From: Tolypocladium sp. Sup5 PDA-1
Taxonomy: Eukaryota; Ascomycota; Sordariomycetes; Hypocreales; Ophiocordycipitaceae
Direction: 5' to 3'
Length of the DNA: 64,000 nucleotides
NCBI GenBank assembly: GCA_000750105.3
Contig: JPHH03000019.1
Span: forward strand, 186,001-250,000
Below the pieces are notes generated by a model. That model had not been told where the DNA came from and ran no database searches. It worked only from the letters and a program-made list of their open reading frames with translations. Shown in pieces: positions 12,701-23,898 of the stretch. Numbering within the stretch: position 1 is the stretch's first letter; each line of letters begins with the position of its first letter. A program made the translations under genes and the position numbers.

Positions 12701-14036
12701 AGACTCCCTCCCATCCTCGCCGTGCTTGACGTTAGACACGACTCAGACTCTATTGTCCACCAGAACGCCCCGCCTTGAAGACCTACGAGTATGTACGGAT
12801 ACGAACACATGCGCTTGTTGGATGGACAGGAGGGCCTCTTCTTGGACCACCCTGGGACGCCTTGATGCCGCCCTGCCTGGACGTCCGCGCGCGCGCGCCA
12901 TCGCCCGCGATTGGCAGCTTTGGGCATCCATCCCAAAGATCCGAGCCTGGGAGGCCAGTCGCCCCCAGCTCCAGCTCCAGGGCCCATCGACAACGACGTC
13001 CCCCCTTTTAACGCCCGATTCTCGCCCCCTGGCCGCTTTAGCGCACCGCAGTCCGCCGTCCAGCCAGGTAATCCAGCCCATTCCATCCCTTTGGCCCTTG
13101 CGCCTCCAGAACTTCCCCTCCTCGTCATCCACATCCTCGTCGTCCCATATCTGTCGACCTCGCCATTGACTGTCGTCGCCTCTCCCCGTCCTCGCCTCGC
13201 TCGACCGACGCACCGCAGGCAGACGGCGACTTGCACGGACGACGCGACGCTCCCCCGGCGCCGGACCCCGATATCCCTCCCCCGGCTGGCGACGACGTCG
13301 CACGGATCGAATTGTCGCAATATCGAGTGGTCCAAGACGCAAAGGGAGACGGCCAGACACCCTCGACGCGGCTCCTGGGACCTGGACAGATCGACGACAG
13401 AGGCTCGGGGCATGCTCTGGTAACACAGGAGTAGAGACGAAAGCCCCCTTCTCCCCGCGAACTCAGCTTCAATCCGGCATCTCAACCTGCGCCGACCCCG
13501 AACGTATCCCTACCTCCCATCACCTCCTCGCCGCCGAAGCACGCCCACCGTGCCGACCAGCGGATCATATTCGTCCATGACATCGTCGGTATAAGAACAA
13601 GCGATTCTAGATCCATCATACTGCGGGCTGATAATCCCCCCCGCCTGGGAGGCGATTTTGGATTCTGCGCGACTCTTCCGTCTGATATTCGACCACCCCG
13701 AGTGCCAACTCCGCCTCCGCCGGCGCCAGACTCGCGGACAACGCGAGAAACAATAACACAAGATGAGGGTTCGTCATTGCCCCGAGTTCGGATACATTTT
13801 TGCCCTTCAAGATCCCCCTCCTTCCCGCGCCTCTCCATCTGCTGCCGTTGCTCCCGTAGCGCGCGCCTGCGCCTGCGCCTGCTCCTGTGCCTGTACCCTT
13901 CCACAGCTCTCCGCCTTCTCTCCGCCTTGCCCTCAGCTTCGCACCCCCCGCATTTCCATCTCGCCTCGCCATCGTTGACACGCTCGAACCCCACGTCTCG
14001 CCTGTCGTCGTTTCGTTTCAAGCCAAGCTAACCGCG
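12700..14036 (+). promoter_or_regulatory. CT-rich promoter/5' leader of the Bem1-like gene
   Basis: About 1.3 kb rich in C and T on the plus strand, with many CCCC, TCTCC and GCCTGCGCCTG-type tracts, running up to the start codon at 14037. Long frames in both directions are low-complexity (Pro/Ser/Arg) and lack domain content, so they are treated as chance. One ATG (13763) opens a 71-codon upstream frame that could act as a uORF if the leader is transcribed from that far upstream. Confidence 0.45.
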
Positions 14037-16126
14037 ATGGACCTCATCAAGGCCCTACGCCGGTCCATGAAGGGCGACAAGCACAAGGCGCAGAGCCCTT
14101 CCATCGGCTCAAAATCCGCCGTCGCCATCGTGCCCCCCAAAAAGGTTGGTTTCCCTCTTCCCGCCCCCCCTCTTGCTCCTCACCCTCCCTCCGCTGCCTC
14201 CTGAGCCTGCGCGACCATGCCGTCTTGAGCAATACGACTGCGGTGCGAAGTGGGGGTAACTCGGAGGTGATAGAGGCTGCTGCTGACACCCGCGTCCCTC
14301 ATGCAGGTCATCCGAGCAAACGATGACTACCATCCAGAAGAAGCCCTGGTGCAGAGCTTCGCCAAAGCCGGCGCCCAGGTGCTGAGCTTCTCCAAAGGCG
14401 ACTTCTTCCACGTCATCGGCCGCGAAGACGATCCCCATTGGTACGAAGCGTGCAATCCCGCTCTGCCAGACGCCCGTGGCCTTGTCCCCGTCTCGTATTT
14501 CCAGGTCTTGGGGCGCACCGAGAGAGACAGCGCCCAGTCGGACGGCGGTCGACAACCCTTCGCAAAGACCCCAGACCATGACTCGGGCTACGGCGAAACT
14601 GCCGTAAATTCGTCCGCCGCGCCTGCTCAGCGCAGCTCCAAGCCTGTCAAGACTGGTGGCATACTCCACGCAACAGTCGCCTTCACATTTGACGCCCATA
14701 AAGATCGACCAGACGAGCTGTCGGCCAAAAAGGACGAACCCCTGATCATCATTGCCCAGTCGAACAAAGAATGGGTAGTCGCGAAGCCGGTTATGAGACT
14801 CGGTGGGCCTGGCCTGATCCCAATAGATTTCGTCAACGTCTTCGACGAAAAGTCGTACGGAACAAAACCTCCAACCCCGGTAGAAGACCCCTTGGAAGCC
14901 CTCAGGAAGGCAGGAGTCCCGACCGTCGAAGAATGGAAGAGGATGGCTGCGCAGTATAAGAACAGCAGCATCACTCTTGGCAAGTTTGACAGCTCCAGGG
15001 GTCCGACGGGGCAGCAGCCCGGCATTGAGCAGAGCCTGGAGCGCATGAGCCTTCAGCAACAAGCCTTACGGCAGAGCCAGCTGAACGGGACTCAGGTAAG
15101 TCCAAGTCGTATTCAGCCGACCCTCCAAGTCATCATCCCTTGCCGTCTCTGTCCTCACCTCTGACACATCAACCACAACAGCAACAGGGCGGGTATAGCC
15201 AGGCTGCAGCGGGCCAACAGCCAGTTCAGCCAGACCAGTACGTTGCCGAATCGGCATCCCAACTGTACGCACCTGTCTGGGCGCGCATACCGCGGTACTG
15301 CTTTGCAGAGGATAAGTATTGGTTTGTCATCGAGGCCGAGCTCGAGGATGGTCGTTGTTGGGAGCTGTCGCGATACTACCAAGACTTTTACGACTTCCAG
15401 ATCGCCCTGCTCGCCGAGTTTCCTGCCGAAGCCGGCAACACGGGCGCCCAGAAGCGCAGTCTACCGTACATGCCCGGCCCCGTCAGCTACGTCACTGATG
15501 CCATCACGGAGGGTCGGCTCTACAACCTGGACGCCTACGTCAAGAACTTGTTGAATCAGCCGGTGCAAATCTCCCGATGCGACCTCGTCAAGCTGTTCTT
15601 TGCACCTCGGGAAGGAGACTACGAGATCGATGCTAACGCAAACGGAGAGGAGGAGTACCGTCTGTCTCAGGGCTCGCACCAATCGTCTGTCGAATCGCCC
15701 GCCAATGCCGCCTCGAGACAATCATCTCGTAACAACTTGAACGGCTACGGCTACTCGGGGCTGTCTGCTACGCCGCGGCAGGGCAGCAGCTCGAACCAAG
15801 GTAACGCGTTCCAGAAACACATTTTTAGCCCCGACTCTGACTCGTGTACAGGCGGCGCTCAGCCCCAGCAGCCAGGCGCATCGGCAATGAAAATCAAGGT
15901 CAAATTCAAGGAAGATGTGTTCGCCATGAGGGTACCGACCGACATACAGTTCCAGGAGCTGCACGACAAGATCCGCGACCGGGTCAAGGCAGTCCCCGGC
16001 GAACAGATGCAGCTGTTCTACCTGGACGACCCGTCGGGGAGCCAGCAGAACCTGATGAGCAACAATGATCTCGACTATGCCCTGCAACGGAACGAGAAGC
16101 TCACAGTCTATGTTGAAGTCGTCTGA
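14037..16126 (+). CDS. BEM1: Bem1/Scd2-type polarity scaffold (SH3-SH3-PX-PB1)
   Basis: Exons 14037..14144, 14307..15095, 15182..15800 and 15852..16126 give 596 residues. The start MDLIKALRRSMKGDK is followed by SH3-1 (~37-105), SH3-2 (~155-215, ending GLIPIDFVNVF), a PX domain (~327-445, with WARIPRYCFAEDKYW and the Arg/Tyr face CWELSRYYQDFYDFQ) and a C-terminal PB1 (~515-594, MKIKVKFKEDVFAMRVP). This order is diagnostic of Bem1/Scd2. The known role is tethering Cdc24 GEF (via PB1) and PAK kinases (via SH3) to active Cdc42 at growth tips; in moulds it also supports NADPH oxidase NoxA. The last intron (51 nt, 15801-15851) is a multiple of three and would read through as 17 extra residues. GTAACG...TGTACAG with CTGAC makes it a probable real intron, leaving a phase-1 join SSSNQ|GGAQ. 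Confidence 0.92.
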
Positions 16127-17252
16127 AGAGGACTGCCTCGACCTTGGGGGAGGAACCGCCCTCGATATCCACAGCATCGATGACACGTGTTATATTTTCT
16201 ACTCGCCTTCCCTTGAAGATGGCCTTTTGTTTATTCGACTTCTTTTGCGTGCTTGGAAGGACGCCTCGACTTCCTTTCAGGCTTGCCCAGGCTTTTTGGT
16301 TCCCCTTTTTTTTCGACAACGGCACAAAACCGCCCCACGCTCCATTTTCTTCTCAAACAGATTCACGCACCTCTGAGGAACGCAGGTGTTGCTGCTAGAA
16401 ACCACCAAGACTCATTGACAACACAGCTTCACTTGGGTATGTTTCGCAGCTGGAAGACTTGCGGGGTTTCGATCCCTTGGATCAACCGCTTGGGACATGC
16501 CTGGAGGCTGTGGTCATGAGACCCGCTCACTTGTTTGTCCTCACATCAATCTCCTATCCACCTGGATTACGGTTCTCGGGCGACGGTTGAGTACTTTTCT
16601 TCTTCTTTCATTTGTACATTCTTTGGCAATGAACCGGCCAGTCACCTTGTCGCCGATTTTACACGGGATGGCCCTGGCCTATGAAAGGCGTTACGGAAGC
16701 TTGTTTGTCAAACTATTTTTGCTATCATGAGGCATGGGTGGCGGCTTGATACCTTGTACGGGGGTGAGATGTGTGATGGAAAGCATGATGGATGGAGCTG
16801 ACTTGAAGTGATGAATAAGGGCAAGCGGTGCGCGGTCTCGGCTTGCTAACGAAGGATGATGAGGTTGAGGAAGTGGCTGTGGTGTGAGATTTGCGGATGG
16901 AGGATTGATTGCTCGGTGCGGTGTGTGGGCTGGCGAGCGTCGTTGGCTCTACGTACTTATGAAGGGGAGTGAGGGAAGGGGCTACACAATGTTGGAACAT
17001 GTACATCTCAGATGTTCTTGAGCTGCTCTCGCTGCATTCGTCTTGAGCCCATGTGCTGTCTATTATGTGAAGCTGCCGTCACATTCTGCAGCGTCTTTCT
17101 CTATACTAACCATCATGATGCTCTGCCGAATATGTAAGATGCAATCTATATCTAACTGGCCTCGAGTACTTCATACGAAAAGAACCAACGCCAAAACGCC
17201 TAGAGATGCGAGCCAAGATGAGCCATGGTACGCTGCGTATCTATTTTCTGGG
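16127..17252. other. convergent intergenic region
   Basis: Lies between the stops of the Bem1-like gene (+) and the membrane-protein gene (-). No domain-bearing frame and no RNA gene was recognised. Confidence 0.5.
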
Positions 17253-18218
17253 TCACTCCAGTCTCTGCATGAGGTTGTGCCGAGCCTTGAAGTTGACGAC
17301 ACCGCCGACGCCAAAGGCCGGCACGATGCGACAGATCCGGGCCGCGGAGCTGACGAGCCAGTTGGAGCGGACAATCTGCCAGCGGTCGCGCCAGGAGACG
17401 AGCGGCGGGCGGCCGGGGCGGTTGTACAGGTCGAGGCCGAGGAGGTGCAGGGGCGTGGAGACGAACTGCACGGCGGCCGGGGCGAGGAACTGGGCGGCCG
17501 TCTGGCCAGAGAGGCGCCTCTTGACGTCGTCGGCGAGGTGGGCGTCGATGTAGGGCGCCAGCAGGGGCGGGACGTTGAAGGAGGCGAAGATGGTGATGCA
17601 GTCGCGCAGCGTGAAGAGCGCGTAGCAGGGTAGGGGCACGGGGCGTGGCACGCCGCCCGAGGGCCCACCGAACATGCGGACGAAGGCGCGGTCCTTGTAC
17701 ATGCACAGGGCGACGTTGGCGGCGGACGAGGCGACGAACTTGCCGGCGCCGGAGGACACGGCCGAGGCGGGGCGGTCGGGGTGCAGGACGGCCGAGGAGA
17801 AGGTGTCGAGGGCGTTGGCGGTGAAGTAGGTGCCCGCGTAGAGCAGCAGGATGAGGGCCGTGGGGCGGGAGAGGAGCGCGGAGGAGCGCGGGGTGGTGAG
17901 CATGGCGCGGAGGGAGGAGCGGATGGAGGAGGCGACGGAGGAGCGGCCCGAGGCGTTTTCCATGATGGAGCTGCGGATATTGTTAGCTGGCTTTCTTAAG
18001 GGACGGATAGGTAGAGCAGGATCGCGCATGTACCGGTCAATGATGGAGATGACGGGGGCGATGAGGGCGCCCGCGGCGGTTGCGCTGGCGAGGTCCGCGG
18101 CGAGGCGCCATTGGAGGTTCTTGGTGTTCCATTGTGGTGTTTGTATCGGCGGTTTCAGCGTCGCGGTGCTTGCTGGTGACGCCGTCGCGAGGGAGGGCTC
18201 GTCGGGGGATTTCGACAT
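17253..18218 (-). CDS. conserved fungal multi-pass membrane protein (probably mitochondrial)
   Basis: Minus-strand exons 18218..18034 and 17970..17253 give 300 residues. The 63-nt intron (17971-18033) has a textbook GCTAACA branch site and CCGCAG acceptor but is a multiple of three, so an unspliced reading gives 21 extra residues. The start is the ATG in CCCACCATGTCG; an upstream in-frame ATG would add ~41 low-complexity residues and is less likely. Several hydrophobic stretches (ALILLLYAGTYF, PPLLAPYIDAHL, AAQFLAPAAVQFV) suggest 4-6 membrane passes, and conserved-looking blocks include TPLHLLGLDLYNRP and FTLRDCITIFASFNVPP. From memory it resembles the fungal 'sequence orphan' family (S. pombe C365.16-like). 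Function unknown. It is divergent from the DPP gene. Confidence 0.7.
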   Translation of the reverse strand: MSKSPDEPSLATASPASTATLKPPIQTPQWNTKNLQWRLAADLASATAAGALIAPVISIIDRYMRDPALPIRPLRKPANNIRSSIMENASGRSSVASSIRSSLRAMLTTPRSSALLSRPTALILLLYAGTYFTANALDTFSSAVLHPDRPASAVSSGAGKFVASSAANVALCMYKDRAFVRMFGGPSGGVPRPVPLPCYALFTLRDCITIFASFNVPPLLAPYIDAHLADDVKRRLSGQTAAQFLAPAAVQFVSTPLHLLGLDLYNRPGRPPLVSWRDRWQIVRSNWLVSSAARICRIVPAFGVGGVVNFKARHNLMQRLE

Positions 18219-19151
18219 GGTGGGAGGAGGAGGGTTGGCGTGGTCTACCGCGTGGGTAGAGGTTGCTGGGCGCTGGGTTTTCTTGTGGCGGTGCGACGCA
18301 TGTCTCTGTCTCTCTCGCGGGTCGAAGCGATGTGTTGTCAATCAACAATGGACGGCGATGGAGCTCAGCCTGGCGTCGAATAATGCGACGTAAATAGGTA
18401 AGCAGTGCAATGCAGAGGGGAGCTCTGGCGACGATGGAGCTCGAGGTAAGCCGCTGTGGCCCGAGATCGGAGAAAAGAACGGCGAGGTCTTCCGATGGGG
18501 GATCCACACGTGGTTCGGCTCGGTGCGGAGGACGGTCCGGGGGTTGAACGTGGGACGTACCGCTGGCGTCAGGGGGTCCATTGCCACTAGCGGGTACGGC
18601 TTCCACTGTACCAAGGCACCTGGAAGCTTACATCAGACTCGGAATCATCCCTCATCAATGTGTACCGCGTCCGCAATACAAAATACAGGTGAATGAGAAA
18701 GGATATCCCATTTGCTTGTGTTAAGTGTAATAAATGCCCTGATTGCAGTCCGAGTAAAGTTACACTTCGCGGCAGTCAGCCTTGTGAGCCACGTACGCCC
18801 CGTCGCGTCCTGGACGGATGCACGGGCGATCGCTGCTGCGGGGACCTGGCAGTGGCGTATAAGCGGGCGGTTCACCTACCCGTTCGAGCTGCCCGGGCGA
18901 CCGATGGCCTCGATGGAACTACCACGACTCGGTGTGCTATGGCATTGCGTCAGCTCTTGCGTCTGCGTGTCGACGACGTATAACTGCTCCGGGCCCGGGT
19001 TCAACTGCGAGGCATTCCATCTCTCTTGTTGCTGTCTTGCCGAGTGCTGGTCTAGTGCTCCGTAGAGTGTCGTTAACAAGCACAGACAAGCAGACGGACC
19101 ATCGTCTGAACTCTGAACCTCAACATCTTGACTCCCCTCACCACCACCGCC
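18219..19151. promoter_or_regulatory. shared divergent promoter region
   Basis: About 930 bp between two divergent start codons (18218 on minus, 19152 on plus). No coding content is recognised and no clear core promoter motif was picked out. Confidence 0.45.
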
Positions 19152-21490
19152 ATGGTCCACGTCCAGAAACTCACGGCAGAAGCCATGCTCGCCGCCCCCC
19201 GGCGAGGCGCCGCCGTGCCCAACCACAACGGCAAGTTCGCCCTCTACACCCTCTCCACGCACACCTTTGGCGACAAGACGCTCAAGGAGGTGCGCGTCAT
19301 GGACCTGGACAAAGGCGCCTCTGCCCGACTCTCCGACGACGAAAAGGTCCACGATGCGCTCTGGGTCCCGGGCACCAGCGACGTCGTCTACCTCAAATCC
19401 GGCGAGCAGGGCCGGACGCAGGTGCTCGTGGCCAGCGGCGAGGACGTCGCCAGAGAGCGGTACGTGGCGGCCGAGTTCGACGCCCCCGTGGCGAACCTGA
19501 AGCTTAAGAGGCTGGATGACGGGGGCGTGGTGTTTATGGTGACGGGGCTGGTTGGCGATGATGGGCTGCTGTTCAACGAGGAGGCAGTGGGGAAGAAGAA
19601 GTCGACGGCGCGGGTGTTTGACAGCGCCCATGTCCGCGTGGTGAGTCTCTCAACCAAACCCGGGTGAACATTCGCTCACCAGAGCATCGCCCAGTGGAAC
19701 GAGCTGTACAAGGCACAGCGGTACAGCCTGTGGTACAACAAGCTCGAGCTCCACGACGGCAAGTGGAAGCTCGCGGGCCAGCTGCTCAACCTCGTCAACG
19801 ACACCACGCTCGACGTCCCGTTCGGCATGTACGACGTCGCCTCCCCGGGCGGCAACTTCGACGTCTCGCACAAGGGCGCCGTCTTCCTGGCCCGGGACCT
19901 GACGAAGCGCAGGCCCGACGAGGGCAGCGTCTCGCTGCCCTACTTTGTGGGCCTCGACTCCTTCACCCTGCCGCCGACGTCTGGGCCGAAGCAAATCTCC
20001 CTGCCGTCGGGGCTCAAGAGTTCCATCGGGACCAACATTCGGTTCTCGCCGGACGCGTCCAACGTGGCGTTCCTGTATGCGCAGCCGGGGGACTTGTATG
20101 CGAACCGCCTGTACATGACGTCGACGAGCTCGCTCGACGCCTTTGACGTCTTCAGCCTCGTGACCAGGTCGTCAGAGGACCAGGAGCACGACCCGCCCGG
20201 CGCGTTCGAGTTCGCCGGCAGCTCCGACGCCGTCATCATCCAGAGCCAGAAATGCGGCCGCACGGCCCTCTCGTCCCTCAAGCTGCAGGACGGCGCGAAG
20301 CCAAGGGTCTTCTTCAAGGAGGGCTCCGCGACGGGCTTCTACCCGCTCGAGGAGGGCCGCTGGGACCGGCTGCTCGTCTCGAGCTCCAGCTTCGTCGACA
20401 GCAGCCTGTGGCAGGTCGTCGGCGTGGAGGAGGCCGCCGTGCTGCGGACCGTGTCCTCGGCGACCAAGCACGGCGCCAAGTTCGGGCTGTCGGCCAAGAT
20501 GGTGACGGAGTTTTGGTACGAGGGCGCGGCGGATGTGTGCATCCACTCGTTCATGCTGCGGCCGAGCGACTTTGACGAGAGCAAGAAGTATCCGTGGGTG
20601 TTGATGCCGCATGGGGGGCCGGTGTCGGCGTGGTCGGATGCCTGGAGCACGAGGGTTTGTGCCCCTGAGTGAGAGAATGCATCGTGGGAACAAGTGCTGA
20701 CTTGGTGTTTGCTTGGCAGTGGAATATGGCTTCGTGGGCGGAGCAGGGATATGTCATCATCTGCCCGAACATCACCGGCAGCACCGGCTACGGCCTGGAG
20801 TTGGTTCGGGGTAAGTAGTATCGATGCACAAACGTGGCTGGCATGCCTAACCTCTGCTAGGGATCAACGGGCAATGGGGCGGCAGACCCTACCAGGATCT
20901 CCTGAATCTCGTAGCCTACCTGGAGAAGCTGCCGTACCTCGACCAGGACAAGGCTGTCCTCGCGGGCGCCAGCTACGGCGGCTACATGGTCAGCTGGATG
21001 CTCGGCCACGACATCATCAAAAAGGTAAATCCACACGGCCCGACCCTGCGCCTGAATACCCGCTTACTCCTGTACCCAGTTCTGCTGCGCCGTCTGGCAC
21101 GACGGCATCTACAACCTCCCCTCCTTCTTCCTCCAAGGCGACACCATCTTCGACGACGGCTCCTTCGACGGGGCCGTCTACCCGTGGCAGGACCCCGCGG
21201 CCTACGAAAGGTACAACCCGGGCCGGCCGGAGCTGCTGCGCAAGTGGCTGCACGCGCCGCCGACCATCATCGTGCACAGCGAGAAGGACTACCGGTGCCC
21301 CATCACGGAGGGCATCGCGGCGATGAACATCCTGCAGGCGCAGGGCGTGCCGACGCGGTTCCTGACCTTCCCGGACGAGTGCCACTGGGTGCTGGGGGCG
21401 GAGAACTCCAAGGTGTGGCATGATGAGGTTTGGGGGTGGGTGAGGAGGTGTGTTGATGGGAAGGTTAAGAGGGGGGATACGGAGTGGTAG
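19152..21490 (+). CDS. dipeptidyl peptidase V-like S9C serine peptidase, no signal peptide
   Basis: Exons 19152..19640, 19695..20654, 20720..20810, 20861..21024 and 21080..21490 give 704 residues. The N-terminal ~440 residues form the beta-propeller part (VPNHNGKFALYTLSTHTF). The C-terminal alpha/beta hydrolase carries HGGPVSAWSDAW, the nucleophile motif GASYGGYM (Ser ~551), the acid in SEKDYRCP and the base in ECHWV. Known activity: release of X-Ala/X-Pro-like dipeptides or acylaminoacyl groups. Secreted DPP5 has a signal peptide; this protein begins MVHVQKLTAEAML without one, so a cytosolic peptidase is inferred. The first acceptor is ambiguous: 19683 would add SIAQ, but a 42-nt intron is short, so the 54-nt intron was chosen, giving VRV|WNELYK. 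Confidence 0.9.
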
Positions 21491-22022
21491 GCTGGGGAGG
21501 CGAGGGCGGGACGAAGTGTGGAATGGCAAGGACTTGGGAGTGAAGTCGGATGGGATTGAAGTGGACGTAGATGAGGGAGCCAGCGTCTCGATGAAACTGA
21601 CGAGGGCATGAACTCACTTGTGTGGTGGTTGTCGTAAGTTGGTTGTTGCCTCGCTTGCAACCATCAAGACACCCATTCGGACTTCGGACTACAACATTCT
21701 CCAGTTTTCACGTCTATGGCCTGTAAAACAATGACTGTAAATGAGTTTGACGAGTCTCGGCACTATAGTTGTGGAACGGTGGAACCTTGGTCAGCGTGGC
21801 GGATTTCTAAGCTCGCGTCGCGAAGTCGCGAGGAAGCAAGTTCCGTAGTTGCCGGTTTACTTCACCTTGATTGCTTTTGAGGTTTTGGCAACTTAAAAGC
21901 TCACCAATTCACGCTGAGGCTTCGTGTAGCTCACCAGCAACTCATCTCATCTCATCCTCACTCCACACAAAGAAGAAGAAGCCAACTCAAAAAGCAACCT
22001 CAATTCACTAGACGACAGCGCC
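21491..22022. other. intergenic region
   Basis: 3' flank of the peptidase gene and promoter of the DUF1857 gene. No gene is seen. Confidence 0.5.
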
Positions 22023-22560
22023 ATGGCCACCATCCACATCGCGTCCACCGCGCCCATCAACCCCCCCGGCGCAACGCCCGTCCTCACCGTCCCCCAAATC
22101 TGGGCCGGCCTGCAGCGCAAGATCCGCCACGCCGAGGAGTTTGTCCCCGTCATCACCTCCTGCGCAGTCGAGAAGGAAGACGGCAACGTCATCACCCGGC
22201 GCGTCGCGTTCCAGGGCGCCAAGGAGGTCACCGAGGTGTGCACCGAGTATGCGCCCTCGAGGGTGCACTTCCGCATGGACAGCGGCACGGAGGTCCAGAA
22301 CATCATCAGCAAGGGGCCCAGCGGCGGCGACGAGGATCTGCTCATGACGTATGCATTTGCGTGGAAACTGCCCGGCGTGGAGCAGGGGAGCGAGCAGATG
22401 AGGGCCGAGGAGGACAAGCAACAACGGGTATGTCGGGGGATCCAAGACTCGTTGAGAGACCATGGCTAACTACTCCGTGTCATAGATGGCAGCCATGGCT
22501 GTTGCGAAAAGCATTGAGGCAATGAGGGCTATGGTCAAGGATGGAAGGATCAAGAAGTAA
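22023..22560 (+). CDS. DUF1857 / AtaL-like START-fold (SRPBCC) small protein
   Basis: Exons 22023..22427 and 22486..22560 give 159 residues, the usual size for this family. The sequence MATIHIASTAPINPPG, VLTVPQIWAGLQRKIRHAEEF and MTYAFAWKLPGV matches the DUF1857 family, which includes AtaL of the acetylaranotin cluster and has a Bet v 1-like ligand-binding fold. A catalytic role is not established for most members; a lipophilic-ligand carrier or cyclase-like helper is the usual guess. The intron ends GTCATAG and the short second exon encodes MAAMAVAKSIEAMRAMVK... to the stop. The last ~45 nt of this gene plus its 3' flank were duplicated 3.2 kb downstream (see repeats). Confidence 0.88.
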
Positions 22561-23213
22561 CCGGATGCGAGCCGCTTAGGTGGTTCGTTGAATGAGCATT
22601 TAATATCACGACTGAGAGAAAGCAGATTTGAGATGTAGAAAGAAAACAAAAAACACTATTACCACCTCGCCTTTCTATCGTAAACTGCAGCCCGCTTAGT
22701 GACACGACCAAGCACATCACGGTACGCAACAAGACCATAGAAGTTCAACCAAGCAGAGCAAACAGTATGATCCTAGATACCCCGGCGATATAAAATCAGA
22801 AAACACGAGACTATGAAAGAGAAGAAACGAGAGAAACGCAAAGAAACAAATCAGCATGAAGGGATTGTCTGAACTTCGGCAGCGATAGCATTCATTCGTC
22901 CCCCAGCGTGCTCTTGGCCCCTTGTCGAGCTCATGGCTGGGATCACCTGAAAGCTGACGGATCAGGTCGCCTCGAATAAGTAACCCATATGTCTGCGAAT
23001 CAAAACTCGCGTCAGCAAAATGACCCAAGTACCAACTGGACACCCCAGATGCTGTGCTTACTCTCATAGTTGAGCCTCACTTTCGCGACAGCGTTTCTCC
23101 CACTCTTGATTAGATTCTCTGCGGCTTCGATGTGTCCCTCGATTGCATAGGTGTCCATGTATGCGTTACGGAACTGATCGAGAAAGTTCAGTCGGGCCTC
23201 GCAGGCTCTAGTA
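22515..23213. repeat. segmental duplication, block A (source-like copy)
   Basis: Runs from the 3' end of the DUF1857 gene through its 3' flank and the last exons of the small minus-strand gene. Shared anchors with block B include AAGAAGTAACCGGATG, ATTTAATATCACGACTGAG, AGCAGATTTGAGAT, AGCAGAGCAAACAG and AACGCAAAGAAAC, all in the same order. The following F-box gene is part of the same repeated unit. Confidence 0.85.
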
Positions 23214-23325
23214 ATAGTCAGCTACCGCGTTCTAGAACGCGAAGATACGTTCGTGAGACAAAAGGGACCTTCGGTCTCAGTGAACAGGCTTACCTTAGCG
23301 CATCTTGGCCCCATTCGAGTGCCAT
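22943..23325 (-). CDS. small spliced gene, unknown function (copy A)
   Basis: Minus-strand exons 23325..23294, 23207..23062 and 22992..22943. Introns are 86 nt (GTAAGC...TTACTAG, with GCTGACT branch) and 69 nt (GTAAGC...TTCGCAG). The product from the ATG at 23325 is 75 residues (MALEWGQDALRACEARLNFL...). The open frame extends ~20 codons further upstream (SYFNRNKDWSRWANAEDH), so an additional 5' exon is possible and the start is uncertain. No family is recognised; the middle exon looks helical and charged. The support is comparative: a second copy at 26319-26079 keeps the same frame, an identical 136-nt homologous exon segment, an identical 50-nt last exon and the intron position, with many synonymous differences. 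That pattern indicates coding constraint. Confidence 0.6.
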
Positions 23326-23898
23326 CCTGGCCGGAACGATATGATCTTCCGCATTTGCCCAGCGGCTCCAATCCTTATTGCGGTTGAAGTAGCTAAGCGA
23401 CCCGTTTTGTCATGGAAAGTCGACCTTCCTGGCCAGTCAGGCGGTCGGTGGTGCGCCGCAGAAACAAGGTCACAGTTCCTGAGAAGCGCCGAAACAAAAT
23501 GCATGCAGGAGTCAGGACGGGACGGAGTTTGTGGGCGGCTATGAGCCGTGTTTGATTAAGCGCTGGAACGTGCAGCACTGCAGCGGCGCAGCCCCTGCGG
23601 CCCACGTGAGTGAGTGAGTGAGTGCAGGTGAACTCGACATTGAACACTGAGCGCTGGTGGCCGTCAAAGTGGTCACTCGTCGTCACCTCACCTCACCCTA
23701 CCTGACTGGACTCTTGCGCTTTGGCCGATATTCTCACAACACGCGCATCCCACGCCCGAATGCGCGACTCGCAGCTCACCTCTCGACTGGTCGTGCATGC
23801 TTCGCTTTGCCAGCTTCGTACTCGCCCAAGCAGCAAGATCCATCTGTTGTTAGTGTGGCCTCTGCGGTCGAAGGACGGACACGGACCGCCGGCCTTCG

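Noticed and set aside
12541..13485. 314-codon minus-strand frame in the CT-rich region
   Set aside because: Low-complexity Gly/Arg/Ser composition, antisense to a pyrimidine-rich leader, with no motif or splice support.
13482..14021. 179-codon minus-strand frame just upstream of the Bem1-like start
   Set aside because: Arg/Gly-rich simple sequence produced by the CT-rich leader read in antisense.
16440..16520. B-box-like GGTTTCGATCCC suggesting a tRNA
   Set aside because: No acceptor, D or anticodon arm could be paired around it.
23606..23623. GTGA/GAGT short tandem run as a CRISPR-like or satellite repeat
   Set aside because: Only four to five tetranucleotide units; a simple microsatellite, and CRISPR arrays are not expected in a fungal nuclear genome.
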